This document shows, in pieces, positions 16,577-26,550 of a stretch of 64,000 nt of DNA. The DNA lies in NCBI GenBank assembly GCA_965204565.1, contig CBDBEU010000005.1, positions 2,108,001 through 2,172,000 of the forward strand, in the 5' to 3' direction. The number at the start of each line of letters is the position of its first letter. Positions within the stretch are counted from its first letter, which is position 1. This DNA is from CBDBEU01 sp965204565. Lineage in GTDB: Bacteria; Pseudomonadota; Alphaproteobacteria; Rhizobiales; TMED25. The position numbers were made by a program, and so were the translations under genes. Under the pieces are notes generated by a model. That model did no database searches. It saw nothing but the letters and a program-made list of their open reading frames with translations, and was not told the DNA's origin.

Positions 16577-17679
16577 ATGTCCGGAAACTCTTTCCGCAAA
16601 CATCTGTCGATGCCAGGCATGCTTCGCCCGCATCCCCGACCCGATCAATACAGGTGACTTCAGCCTGTCCGACTGCCTGATGTCCGCACTGACGTCACTC
16701 AAGTTTCCGTCGTTGCTTCAGTTTGACCGGGCTTCAGTTTGACCGGCAGGTGCGCGGCGGCGAGGATCCGGTCCAGGCGCGGAACCTCCGCTCGCTCTTT
16801 GGCGTGGAAAAGGTGCCCTCGGACATGCGGATGCGCGCGCGCCTTGACGCAGTCGACCCCTGCGACCCGCGCCGCTGCTTCGAGCAGATCCTATGCCGCA
16901 CTGCAGCGCGGCAAGGTGCTCGAAGGCTGGACGGTCTTCGACGGGCATCTGCTGATCTCGGTGGATGGCACCGGCCAGCATTCCTCGCACAAGGTCGGTT
17001 GCAGGCGCTGCTGCGTGAAGAGCCACCACGACGGGTCGAAGACGTACGACCACCAGCCCCTCGGCGCGGCGGTGGTCCACCCCGACCTGAAGGAGGTGTT
17101 CCCACTGACGCCGGAGCCGATCCGGAATGAGGACGGAACCACGAAGAACGACTGCCGAGCGGAACGCCGCGAAGCGTCTCCTCAGCGACCTGCGCCGTGA
17201 GCACGCGCACATCAAGGCGGTCATCGTCGAGGACGGGCCGGCGTCCAACGGACCCCGCATCAGGCATCTGCGGGACAAGGGTTTTCGTTTCATCCTCGGC
17301 GCGAAGCCGGGCGATCACGAACTGCTGTCATGCGGGCCGCCCGCCGCAGATGGGCGATTGAGAACGAAACGTTCCAGACACCCAAGGCGCGGGACGGATA
17401 TAACTTCGAGCACAACTTCGGGCACGGCAACAACCATCCGGCGGACGTTTTCGCGACGCTCGCCATGCTCGCCTTCCTGATCGATCAGGTGCAACAGCGC
17501 TGCTGCCCGCTGTTCGGGAAGGCGCGAGAGCACCAGGAGCGTATCCTCTCCCTTTGGGACAAGGGATGCGCAGCCTGTTGCAGAACTTGCGCATCACGGA
17601 CTGGCAGACTTTCCATCTCGCCCTGTCAGGGGAGATGAAGAAACCGGAACTCGCAGCCTTGCTTCCCGACGGGCGGTAG
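16577..17679 (+). mobile_element. degenerate DDE transposase, family uncertain (ISNCY-like)
   Basis: Pieces in several frames follow a transposase order: GDFSLSDCLMSALTSLKFPS, the RNLRSLFGVEKVPSD region, ALQRGKVLEGWTVFDGHLLI then SVDGTGQHSSHKV (first catalytic Asp), HQPLGAAVVHPDLKEVFPL, AHIKAVIVEDGPASNGPRIR (second Asp), and RRRWAIENETFQTPK then GYNFEHNFGHGN (catalytic Glu helix). There are several frameshifts, an internal deletion near 17335 and a 16-base tandem duplication at 16715-16746. The stretch 16347-16576 before it is slightly AT-rich and has no recognised gene. I am unsure of the formal IS family. Confidence 0.75.
16715..16746 (+). repeat. perfect 16-base tandem duplication
   Basis: GCTTCAGTTTGACCGG occurs at 16715-16730 and again directly at 16731-16746. 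It lies inside the transposase remnant at the LLQFDR motif and shifts its frame, so it is one of the inactivating lesions. Confidence 0.9.
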
Positions 17680-17900
17680 CTGCTCCGGCCACGCACGACA
17701 GACACCGTCCCGCCCTTCGCCGAAATCTCGTTGTCCGGGCAACTGCCCGGCCATCAGCCATGCGTGCGCCGACCGACCGCTCATTGCAGCCCGACCGTAA
17801 CAGACGTCAATGAGAGGGAATTATTCCTACAGGGAATCGCTTATGATGACTGGCCCTATGCCGCGATTGATATTCAGGGCAAGGTAGGATCGGAAACTGT

Positions 17901-17917
17901 CAACTTGAACCAAGTTG
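17901..17917. repeat. perfect 17-base inverted repeat upstream of the antiporter remnant
   Basis: CAACTTG-AAC-CAAGTTG is a perfect palindrome with a 3-base spacer. A second overlapping inverted repeat (GAACC-N8-GGTTC) spans 17907-17924. It lies in a non-coding stretch (17680-18092) between a transposase remnant and the antiporter pseudogene. It could be an operator or part of a lost IS end. No gene was found in this stretch. Confidence 0.5.
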
Positions 17918-18092
17918 CCGGTTCAAACTTCGCCACTCTAAACCGCTTGGCAATTAATGCTTGAGCAAAGCCAAATAAGAAAAACCCGTAACCAAAACGG
18001 TGCTCAGCACATCTGATCGTTGATTGAATCTGGCGCTGAGCCCTCAAACGTGCCGGCCAATCCACAAGTCCTCGAGGGAGACGGGCGAACCG

Positions 18093-19288
18093 ATGGAAAC
18101 CGGCTTGCTCATTCTGTGCGTATTCACAGTCGGTTTTGCCATGCTGGCAAAGCGGGGCTGTCGACGAGCATCCTGACTGCGCCAATGGTGTTCCTGGGAT
18201 TTGGCTTTGCGCTGCCGCAAACCGGCATGATGCCGCATTCGGGCGCGGGGGAAGGCCTTCATCTGGTCGCCGAAATCGCGCTGATCCTGCTTTTATTTCT
18301 CGACGCGGCCCAGATTGACCTGGCAGCCCCCAGAAAGCGCCATATCTGGCCGGCGCACATGCTTGGTCTGGGTCTTCCGCTGGCAATTGGTCTTGGACGC
18401 TGGCAGCAATGCCATTCCTGATGGGTTGCCGCTGGTGGCGGTGGCTTCGATCCTGGCGCCGACCAACGCCGCACTCGGCCAAGCGGTGGTGTCAGGACCC
18501 GGCGCGCGCTGACGGTGGAAAGCGGGCTCAATGACGGGTTAGCGCTGCCGGTGGTGCTGCTTTTTGCCAGCCTTGCTGGTGAGGTCAGCCAACCGTAGGT
18601 GACGGACTGGATTGTGTTCGCTGCGCAGCAGTTGGTGCTGGGGCCGATTGTCGGCATTGCCGCCGGCACGGTTGGCGGTGTGTTGTTGATGCGCGCCTAG
18701 GATCGCGGTCTGACATCGGCGACATTTGAAGGCATTGGTGCGATTTCACTTGCCGGCATGGCCTATCTCGGCGCTTCGGAGATTGGCGGTAACGGCTTTA
18801 TCGCGGCATTTGTTGCCGGGCTTTGCTTTGGCAACACCGTCAAGGGCCGGTGCAAGTTCGTCTAAGAGTTTACCGAAAGCGAGGGCCAGATTCTGACTTG
18901 GGGGGCATTCTTTCTGCTCAGCCTAGCGCTGGTTCCCGAAGCACTCGAACATCTGACTGGTGAAATGCTGGCGATCATTCTGATCAGCCTGCTGGTCGTA
19001 CGCCCGGTGGCGATCTGGCTGTCGCTGACCGGTACCGACGCCTCACCGTCAACGCGGCTATTTTTCGGCTGGTTCGGCCCGCGCGGGCTGGCGACGGCTT
19101 TGTTCGAGCTTTTGGTGGTGAAATCGATCAGCAGTGAATTTAGCGAGCAGGTTCTCAATCTTGCCGTCAACGCGGTGTGGATCAGCGCACTGCTGCATGG
19201 CCTCAGCGCACGTCAGGGATCAAAAATCTATGCCGCCCGGATCGCCAGGATGAGTGAGTGCCCGGAGACGCAACCAGCCGATGACTGA
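18093..19288 (+). pseudogene. CPA1/NhaP-type sodium/proton antiporter, multiply broken
   Basis: The sequence encodes a 12-helix cation/proton antiporter of the CPA1 type. Landmarks are LTAPMVFLGFGFALPQTGMM, ALILLLFLDAAQIDL, ILAPTNAALGQAVVS (the TD/TN ion-binding unwound helix), ESGLNDGLALPVVLLFAS (ND motif), GNGFIAAFVAGLCFGN and FFGWFGPRGLATALF. Frameshifts lie near 18155, 18400 and 18510. Three in-frame stops follow: TAG 18596-18598, TAG 18698-18700 and TAA 18863-18865. It is clearly dead, and has collected enough lesions to be an older pseudogene than the deaminase. Confidence 0.85.
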
Positions 19289-19446
19289 TCTCGTGCGGGC
19301 GTAGTGCTGACCCGTCAACCTGATAAGGAAAGGCAGATCACACAGGCATGATTAGCGCACGCCTGCATCAGCTTGTATCTGGGCACGGTATGTGCTGGTT
19401 TTGAGGCAAACGCATGAGTGGATCTGACATCGCCGGGGAGGAAGGC

Positions 19447-21423
19447 ATGCAAAACAAGGATCTGGACTGGATCAGTGTCGGACGTGTGGAGGACTTGCCG
19501 GAAGGCCGGGTGAAGACGGTTACGGTGAACACCACGTCGATCTGCCTATCGCATTTTGATGGAAAATGGGCGTCGATGGACAATCGCTGTCCGCATCAGG
19601 GCGGCCCGCTGGGCGAAGGCTCAATCGAAGCCGGTGTCGACGGGCAATGCTGGATCCGCTGCCCATGGCATGGCTGGGACTTCCATCCTCTGACCGGTGC
19701 GCCTCCCGGCGGTCATGAAGACAGCGGACAGGAACTCTATCCGCTCGAAATTCGTGACGGTGAAATCTTCATCGGACTGGCACCCGAGCCGGAACATGCG
19801 CGCACGGTGAGCAATGTGATGGCCGAGACCATGGTCAACTGGGGCGTCAAACGCGTGTTCGGCATGGTCGGGCATTCCAATCTGGGGTTGGCCGATGCGA
19901 TCAGGCTGCGCACCATAAAGGGCGATATCGGCTATGTCGGGGTGCGCCATGAGGGCGCAGCAGCCTTCGCAGCGTCGGCCTATGGTAAGCTCACCGGGCG
20001 TCCGGCGGCGTGCCTGACGATCGCGGGGCCCGGCGCCACCAATCTGTTGACCGGCATGTGGGATGCAAATGTCGACCGCGCGCCGGTGCTGGCATTGACC
20101 GGACAGGTGCAAACCCAGGTGTTCGGACCGGGTGCCTTTCAGGATATCGATCTCAAATCGGCGTTTCACGCGGTGTCGAAGTTCTCGCAGCCGGTGCTGA
20201 ACTCATCGAACCACGCCGAGCTGATGTCGCTGGCCTGCAAGTCGGCGCTGGTTGAGCGCAATGTCTCTCATCTCATCTTTCCAGACGATGTGCAGACCAT
20301 TGAGAGCGAGGCCAAGGCGGCAGGCCCGTCGGGACGGACCGGCGGTTCGGTTGTGGTTCCCTCAAACGATGATCTCGATCAGGCAGCCAGCCTGATCAAC
20401 GCCGCGCGCCGGCCGGTGATCGTCATGGGACACGGGGCGGTCGAAGCGCGCGCGGCGGTCATTGGCCTTGCCGAACGTCTCGGCGCGCCGGTGATGACCA
20501 CCTTCAAGGGCAAGGGGCTGATTGCCGACTCGCATCCCAATGCGGCCGGTGTGTTGGGGCGGTCAGGAACACCGATCGCCAGCTGGTTCATGAACGAGGC
20601 CGATCTGATCATCGCGCTTGGCTCGTCCTTCGCCAATCACACCGGTATCGAATCCTCCAAACCGATCATTCAGGTCGATTTCGAGCGTATGCAGCTTGGC
20701 AAGTTTCACCCGGTGCGTCTGCCGGTGTGGGGCGAGATCGGCGCGTTTTGCGAGACGATTGCGCCTGGCCTGTCGGAGCGTCAGGAGAGTGATGATCAGA
20801 TTGGCGAGCTGGCCGAGCGCTGGCGCATATGGCGTGCGGAAAAGCAGACGCGTCTGGCCGAGGAGCGCGGCGAGGGGGTTCATTCAGCGGCGATCTTCGA
20901 TGTGCTTTCAAGACTCGCGCCCGAAGATGCGATTGTCGCTGTCGATGTCGGCAACAATACCTATTCGTTCGGCCGCTATTTCGAGACCAGCGGGCAGAGG
21001 GTGTTGATGTCGGGATATCTCGGCTCGATTGGTTTTGGTTTTCCCGCCGCCATGGGGGCATGGGCGGCAACCCAGGACTTTGAGGAATATGGCGGTCGCA
21101 AGGTGATCTCAATCTCTGGCGATGGCGGTTTTGGCCAGTACCCGATGGATTTCACCACCGCCGTCAAATACTCCATGGATGTCACCCACATTCTTCTCAA
21201 TAACGGCCAGCTCGGGAAGATTTCCAAGGAACAGCGGGCCGGCGAATGGCCGGTGTGGGAGACCGGTTTGAATAACCCCTCCTTTTCCGCTTTTGCGCGG
21301 CTGTGCGGCGGTCACGGAACCAAGGTGACATCGGCCGATGCACTCGAACCGGCTATTGCCGAGGCGCTGGAACACAAAGGTCCGGCACTGGTGGAAATCA
21401 TGTCGGACGCAGAACTCGTCTGA
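19447..21423 (+). CDS. fusion of a Rieske [2Fe-2S] domain with a ThDP-dependent enzyme
   Basis: A single intact 658-residue protein. Residues 1-105 form a Rieske ferredoxin-like domain with both cluster motifs, RCPHQGG (CxH) and RCPWHGWDFHP (CxxH). The rest is a three-domain thiamine-diphosphate enzyme of the acetolactate synthase/pyruvate oxidase superfamily. The PYR domain has the catalytic Glu in VRHEGAAAFAASAYG and the AGPGATNLLTG loop. A central Rossmann-like domain covers about residues 305-430. The PP domain has the ThDP motif SGDGGFGQYPMDF ending in LLNNGQLG. ATG 19447 has GGAGGAAG just upstream; ATG 19414 in the same frame is an alternative. The reaction is not identifiable from sequence. 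The Rieske centre suggests a redox-coupled decarboxylation or an electron exit to a partner. It survives intact between pseudogenes, implying selection. Confidence 0.85.
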   Translation: MQNKDLDWISVGRVEDLPEGRVKTVTVNTTSICLSHFDGKWASMDNRCPHQGGPLGEGSIEAGVDGQCWIRCPWHGWDFHPLTGAPPGGHEDSGQELYPLEIRDGEIFIGLAPEPEHARTVSNVMAETMVNWGVKRVFGMVGHSNLGLADAIRLRTIKGDIGYVGVRHEGAAAFAASAYGKLTGRPAACLTIAGPGATNLLTGMWDANVDRAPVLALTGQVQTQVFGPGAFQDIDLKSAFHAVSKFSQPVLNSSNHAELMSLACKSALVERNVSHLIFPDDVQTIESEAKAAGPSGRTGGSVVVPSNDDLDQAASLINAARRPVIVMGHGAVEARAAVIGLAERLGAPVMTTFKGKGLIADSHPNAAGVLGRSGTPIASWFMNEADLIIALGSSFANHTGIESSKPIIQVDFERMQLGKFHPVRLPVWGEIGAFCETIAPGLSERQESDDQIGELAERWRIWRAEKQTRLAEERGEGVHSAAIFDVLSRLAPEDAIVAVDVGNNTYSFGRYFETSGQRVLMSGYLGSIGFGFPAAMGAWAATQDFEEYGGRKVISISGDGGFGQYPMDFTTAVKYSMDVTHILLNNGQLGKISKEQRAGEWPVWETGLNNPSFSAFARLCGGHGTKVTSADALEPAIAEALEHKGPALVEIMSDAELV

Positions 21424-21440
21424 GACAGGAGCAACAATAA

Positions 21441-22250
21441 TGACAACAAATCCAGCGGCGAGCGCGTTTGAGGCCAGTCTGCGGGCGTGCGCTCCGGCAG
21501 ATCTTGGCGGCGCGCGCCAACCTTGAGGCCGCTCCCGATGACAGCCATTCAAATCTTGGTTGGGATCGGAGCGCTCGGCAATTCAGCTCGCATCCGCTTC
21601 GCGGCAATGGCCCAGCCCAGGTGGTTGGACTGTCGTTGTCACCGCTGCTTCTGTCGCTGACCAATGGCGAGGCAAGTGAGCTTGATCTTGGCGGACTTTC
21701 CTATGGCGATGCCGAAGACTGGCTCGATCAGAAGCTCAGCAAGGCGGGCCTCAAGCCGGCATCATCGGTTGAGTTGCCTGACGACGTCGCGAATGTCGGC
21801 TCATTCGATACAGGCGGGCAGGCCGACAGGCTTGCCGCGCTTGCTGCCTGGTTCGATCTTGCACAAGATCTGCTGTCCTCGTTCGCTGAGGATAATGCGG
21901 GCATAAAGCCAGGGCCGAGCTCGGTTCGGTGCTGGCCGCATCATTTCGACATTGCCACCTATGTAGGTCTTGAGACCGGTGATTTTGAAACCGCGCGCGG
22001 TGTCGGCGTTGGCATGTCGCCGGATGATGAGAGCTATGCCCAGCCCTATTTCTACATCAACCCTTGGGGCCGCATCTGGATGCCACCGACCTGCCGCAGC
22101 TTGCCGCTCCGGGCCACTGGCATACCAGCGGTATTTGTGGGGGCGATTGCCACTAGCAAGGAAGTTCTGAGCCTTGAGGATATCGACGCGGATATGGCGG
22201 CGTTCATCAGTGGTGCATTTGCAATTGGCCGCGACAAGCTCGGGGTGTGA
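21441..22250 (+). pseudogene. DUF5996 family protein with frameshifts
   Basis: ATG 21441, 17 bases after the fusion-enzyme stop, starts MTTNPAASAFEASLRA. The reading frame then shifts near 21490-21520 into ILAARANLEAAPDDSHSNLG. The C-terminal half has VRCWPHHFDIATYVGL and GVGMSPDDESYAQPYFYINP, typical of DUF5996. Between about 22074 and 22135 the conserved reading (LDATDLPQLAAPGHWHTSGI) is in a different frame from the sequence on both sides, implying two compensating indels. An open frame from 21468 to 22250 survives but with a scrambled segment. It is probably non-functional; the family's role is unknown. Confidence 0.6.
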
Positions 22251-22256
22251 AGCGCA

Positions 22257-22982
22257 ATGGCCGCTGCTCTGACGATTGCGGTTCTGTTGGCAATTTCAGT
22301 CAAGGTGGTGCGTGTCGCTGCCGTTGCAATGCAATCACCAGCCTGCCGCATTTAGTTGCCCAGTTCCAGTCGATATCGGCGCTCACGGGCACCGGTTTTA
22401 CCACGCACGAAGCAGAAATGATCGTGAACTATCCGATCCGGCGGAAGATCCTGGTTGCCCTGATGATCGTCGGTAATCTCGGTCTGGTATCTCTTGCCTC
22501 GTCCTTCATTGTCACATTCGTCGATACCGGCCGCACCAGCGTCGATGCCACACTGGTTCAACTTGTGACAATTGTCGCCGCGGCTGGTGTGGTCTTCATA
22601 TTTACGACCAACAAGGCGCTCAACCGGTCTATGTGCAAGCTCGTCGGGGCGATGCTGACCAAAGAGCCACGTCACTGGGCAAAAGACGATATTTGCCGCT
22701 GTTGCAGCTTGATGATGGCCACAGCATAGCCGAGCATGTTTTCCACGGAGCCGGGGACTGCAATTGCTGAGCAAACTGGCGCTTGAAGAACACCGGCTGC
22801 ACGCCCTTGCGTCGCGGGCGGGGAATGCCCGCGACATCACGCTCTCAACTACCGATCATCGCATCACACCGGGTGACGTGATCATCTGCTTTGGGCCCGA
22901 CCGGGCGCATGATGACTTTGAGACTTCAATGCTGGGGGGAAATTCAGTACCGGGACGAACCTCCCTGCCGGGGAACGGCTAG
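22257..22982 (+). pseudogene. membrane protein with C-terminal TrkA-C (RCK_C) domain, broken
   Basis: Pieces read MAAALTIAVLLAISVKVVRV (first membrane helix, from ATG 22257), then QFQSISALTGTGFTTHEAEM and IVNYPIRRKILVALMIVGNL with two more hydrophobic helices. A soluble part follows: KLALEEHRLHALASRAGNAR, then RITPGDVIICFGPD, typical of a TrkA-C domain. The frame changes near 22330 and 22705-22760. Such proteins are thought to take part in potassium or other ion transport control. It lies beside other broken ion-transport genes. Confidence 0.65.
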
Positions 22983-23041
22983 ACGATGGTCACGCACTCC
23001 CATCGGTCAATCAAGTTGGCGGCGCTCAAGGGATTGCACGC

Positions 23042-26000
23042 ATGACACTTCTCTTTGCTTCACACTGCGTGCGGGTTTTGGTAGTGCTTGTGGTGCTGGC
23101 AACAATTTCTGGCAACATCACGGCAAGTGCCCAAATGTTTGGCGCGGGCAGTGCCCCGGCCGTTGAACAACCCATTGGGATTCCCAAAGAGCTAACGCCG
23201 GAACTGGTTGACGGCATGCTGTCCCGCCTCATCGACGGGCAGATCCGTGAGCTGTTGCACAGTGAAATCATTCGCCGGGCAGATGAACAGGACAAGGCGA
23301 GTGAGACCGAAGTGGATACCTTAGCCGGCATTGAGGCGTGGCTTGTGCAGATGGCCGAGCGGATTGAAACGCGGGTGGTGCGCTGGGCCGGCGCGCTTGC
23401 TGATCTTGGATCACGACGTGACAAGGTGGATGAGCGGATGGCGCTCGCCGAGCACGGTATTTTCGGCATGATTGCCTCCTGGCTGATCCTAGTGGCAGCT
23501 GGCGTCGTTGCCGCGCTGGCTCGAAACTGTCGAGGATTGCGGCTATTGGGACAAGGTGGTGCGCACCATCGCGCTGGGTGTGATCGAGCTTTTGCCGATC
23601 ATCGCCTTTGTCGCAGCCACGCGCAGCGCCACGCTGTTTCTGCAATCAGCCCTCGGACCGCTTGTCGGTCTGGTGTGGATCTATCATGCAGGGGTTTCAT
23701 ATAGCTGGGCGTTCATCGTGCTGTCACGCCGCGCTTTTGCGCCGTGCGGTTTGGATCGGTGTCGCCGGCTGGCTGATTGGTGGCTTCTTCCCCAATATCG
23801 GCCTCGGATTTCCTCCCTGCCATGGTCAGCGTGGCGCTTGCCGGAACCGCGGTCACCGCATTGCTGATGGCCGCGGTCATCGGCAATCTGGGCCGCATTC
23901 GTGCCGCAGCAGCATCGGTGTCCGATGCGCGGCCGGAAGCGGGCTCATTTGCCCGCATCATGGTCACTTCAGCGCCGGTGGTGCTGGCGCTCTATCTGCT
24001 GGGGGCATGGTTCTACTGGCTCGCCCATTGGCTGGAGCGCGGTCAACACCGGCTGAAGGGCCGCTTGGCACGCTGATGGTTCTTCTCGTGCTGCCGATCT
24101 TCGACCGCATGGGGGGAGAATTCGTGAATACGGCGGTGCGCAGCGATACCGAAGCTGCCGAGCGCTTCCGTGGTGGGTTCCGCGGTGCATGGCGTGTTGT
24201 GATCGGCATTGCCGCCATATTGGTGATTTCGGGTTTGTGGAATCTCGATCTTGTGGGCCGGGCAAAGGGGGAGAATGCTCCTGCCTGGGCGGACACGGGC
24301 TTTGATATCGTCGTCACGCTGCTGATCGTCTATTTGATCTGGCGCCTGATCAGGGCGGTGCTTCATACCGAAAAGCACGTCGCCGGCGGGGCTGAGGATG
24401 CTGACCCGTCAAGCGTTTAGGTTGCCCCGCGACTGCACACCCTGACGCCTCTGTTCCGCAACATGCTGCCCGGCTTTCTGGCGATCATCGCACTGTCGTC
24501 ATTCGGGGTGGATATCGGTCCGCTTTTGGCGGTTGACTCAAATGGTTGCTTCAACACTTCAGTCTTTGATGGAAAGATGGAGTGTTCACGATGGGCTGCC
24601 GGCGACGTCTCTATTTTACCGATAGCCGGAAGGCAGAGATTTGGGATCGCCGGCAGCGTGGGGAGTCGATGCGTTCGATTGGCCGCAGGTTCGATCGCAA
24701 CTCATCGTCGATCTTTCCCTTGCTGTCCCGGATGGGTGGTATCCGGCCGCTGGCGCACACAAGGTCGCGTCCAGCATTGACGCATTGTGATCGAGAGGAG
24801 ATCTCCGGAGGGCTTGGGGCGCAACTGTCCTTTCGTGCGATCACGCGTCAGCCGCGCGGTGGAGCGCAATGGCGGCCGTGCGGGGTATCGCGCTGCGCGG
24901 TCGGATCAGGCTGCCCGGGACCGGGCTCTGCGCCCCAGGCTGTGCAAGCTTGCTTGTCGGCGATCGCTTTGCCGGACACTATCGGGCAGGCTTTAGCGCA
25001 AGTGGTCACCTCAGCAAATCGTGGGCTGGCTGAAGCGCAGGCATCCCGACGATGAGGATGCCCGCGTGTCCCATGAGAGACCATCTATCGAGGCCTGTTC
25101 ATCCGCACCCGGGCAGACCCGGGGCGTTCTGAAGAAGGAATTGCCGGCCCGTCTGCGCGCGATCCGCCGCTCCCGGCACGCCGGTCTCAAGCGCGACGGG
25201 CTCGGCCGGATCAAAGATGCGGTCTCGATCCACGAACGTCCGGCCGCCGCACGGGACCTCGCCATCCCCGGCCACCGGGAGGGGGATTCGATTGCCGGCT
25301 CTCGCGACAGTTACATCGCAACGCTGGTCGAGCGTCAGTTCCGTTACGTGCTCCTCGCCAAGATCCCCAACAGGAACACTGACGGCGTCGTAACCGCGCT
25401 CGTCAGGCAGGTTCAGCACCTGCCGCGTGAACTGCGCGGGGCTCACCCGGGACCGGGGCAAGGAACTTGCCGGCCACAAGCGTCTCATGCTCGCGACCAA
25501 CCTCGAGGTCTGCTTCTGCGATCCCCACAGTCCCCGGCAGCGCGGCACCAACGAGAACACCAACCGGCTGCTGCGACAGTACTTCCCCAAAGGCACCGGC
25601 CTGTCTATGCACAGCCGGACCAAACCCGATGACGTGGCGCGGGAACTCAATGAGCGGCGGAGAAAGACGTTGAGCCAACACTCACCTGATGAGAAGTTCG
25701 CCGAGTGTGTGGCGGCGATCCGTTGAATCGGCAGCATCGGTCGGCATTGTCGGCATCGCGGTTGGCTTTGGCGCCCAGACATTGGTACGCGATATCTTCT
25801 CGGGGATTTTCTTCCTGGTCGATGACGCGTTCCGGGTGGGTGAATATATCGAGCTCGACAGCGATCTGCGCAGCGAGGTTGAATCGATCTAGATCCGCTC
25901 ATTGCAATTGCGCCATCACCGCGGAGCGGTGATCACCATACCGTTCGGCGAACTGAAACAGATCACCAACCACAATCGCGACCGGGTGGCTACAAGATGT

Positions 26001-26394
26001 CGTTCCGGCTTGAGCCGGACACTGATCCGCAGAGAGTCAAGGATCAAGAAGGTGGCCAAGACGGTCGGTGCGGAGTTTCTCGAGCATCCCGAGCATGGCG
26101 CGAAATTCCTCGACCCGCTGAAGAGCCAGGGCGTCTACTATATCGATGACGATTCCGCGCTGGTGATCCGGGTCAAGTTCAGGTGCCAGCCGCGCGCAGT
26201 TCGTGTTGCGCCGGGAGATCTATCATCGCCAGCAGGCGATGTTTGCCGAGGAAGGCATTTATTTCGCCCGCCGCAAGGTCGAAGTGCTCAGCGCCGAAGG
26301 CGAGCCCCTTAGCGAGGAGGCCAAGGCCAGCGTTACCGATGAATTGACCGCGGCGCCATCGGCGGCTGCCCCTTCGGGCGCCAGCGCAATCTAG
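23042..26394 (+). pseudogene. large MscS-family mechanosensitive channel, interrupted by IS30
   Basis: It starts with a signal peptide (MTLLFASHCVRVLVVLVVLA, ending near ASAQ), then a periplasmic helical segment and several membrane helices. A C-terminal MscS core follows. Its pore helix region SVGIVGIAVGFGAQTLVRDI and FSGIFFLVDDAFRVGEYI at 25735-25860 is diagnostic, and a beta domain and tail end at 26394. Lesions are frameshifts near 23510, 23720-23780, 24050, 24415, 26000 and 26200, an in-frame TAG at 25890-25892, and an IS30 insertion (24532-25729) between FGVDIGPLLA and the pore helix. The channel cannot be made. Confidence 0.87.
24532..25729 (+). mobile_element. IS30-family element, degenerate, inserted in the MscS gene
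   Basis: Begins GTTGACTCAAATGG and ends with the imperfect inverted repeat CCGTTGAATC. Transposase pieces start at ATG 24591 (MGCRRRLYFTDSRKAEIWDR, helix-turn-helix), then IAGWLKRRHPDDED-like sequence near 25020, RGVLKKELPARLRAIR, RRSRHAGLKRDGLGRIKDAV, GHREGDSIAGSRDSYIATLV (catalytic Asp), and CFCDPHSPRQRGTNENTNRL then LRQYFPKGTGLS (catalytic Glu). Several frameshifts separate the blocks. Host MscS sequence continues on both sides. Confidence 0.87.
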
Positions 26395-26550
26395 GTTGGG
26401 CCGCCCTCGCCAATCCGCTGTGCGATTGACCTGACACTGCCTCAGGGTTGGTTGTCATTCACCTCATCTTGCCGCTACACTGATCCACGCGCTGAAAAAT
26501 TTCACTGATTGAGCGGGTCAGCAGCGTTCTTTTTGGTTCTTTGGGGTTTT

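Noticed and set aside
17731..17964. 77-residue open frame before the antiporter remnant
   Set aside because: It has no recognisable domain, no ribosome-binding sequence, and spans the palindromic region; most likely non-coding debris after the transposase remnant.
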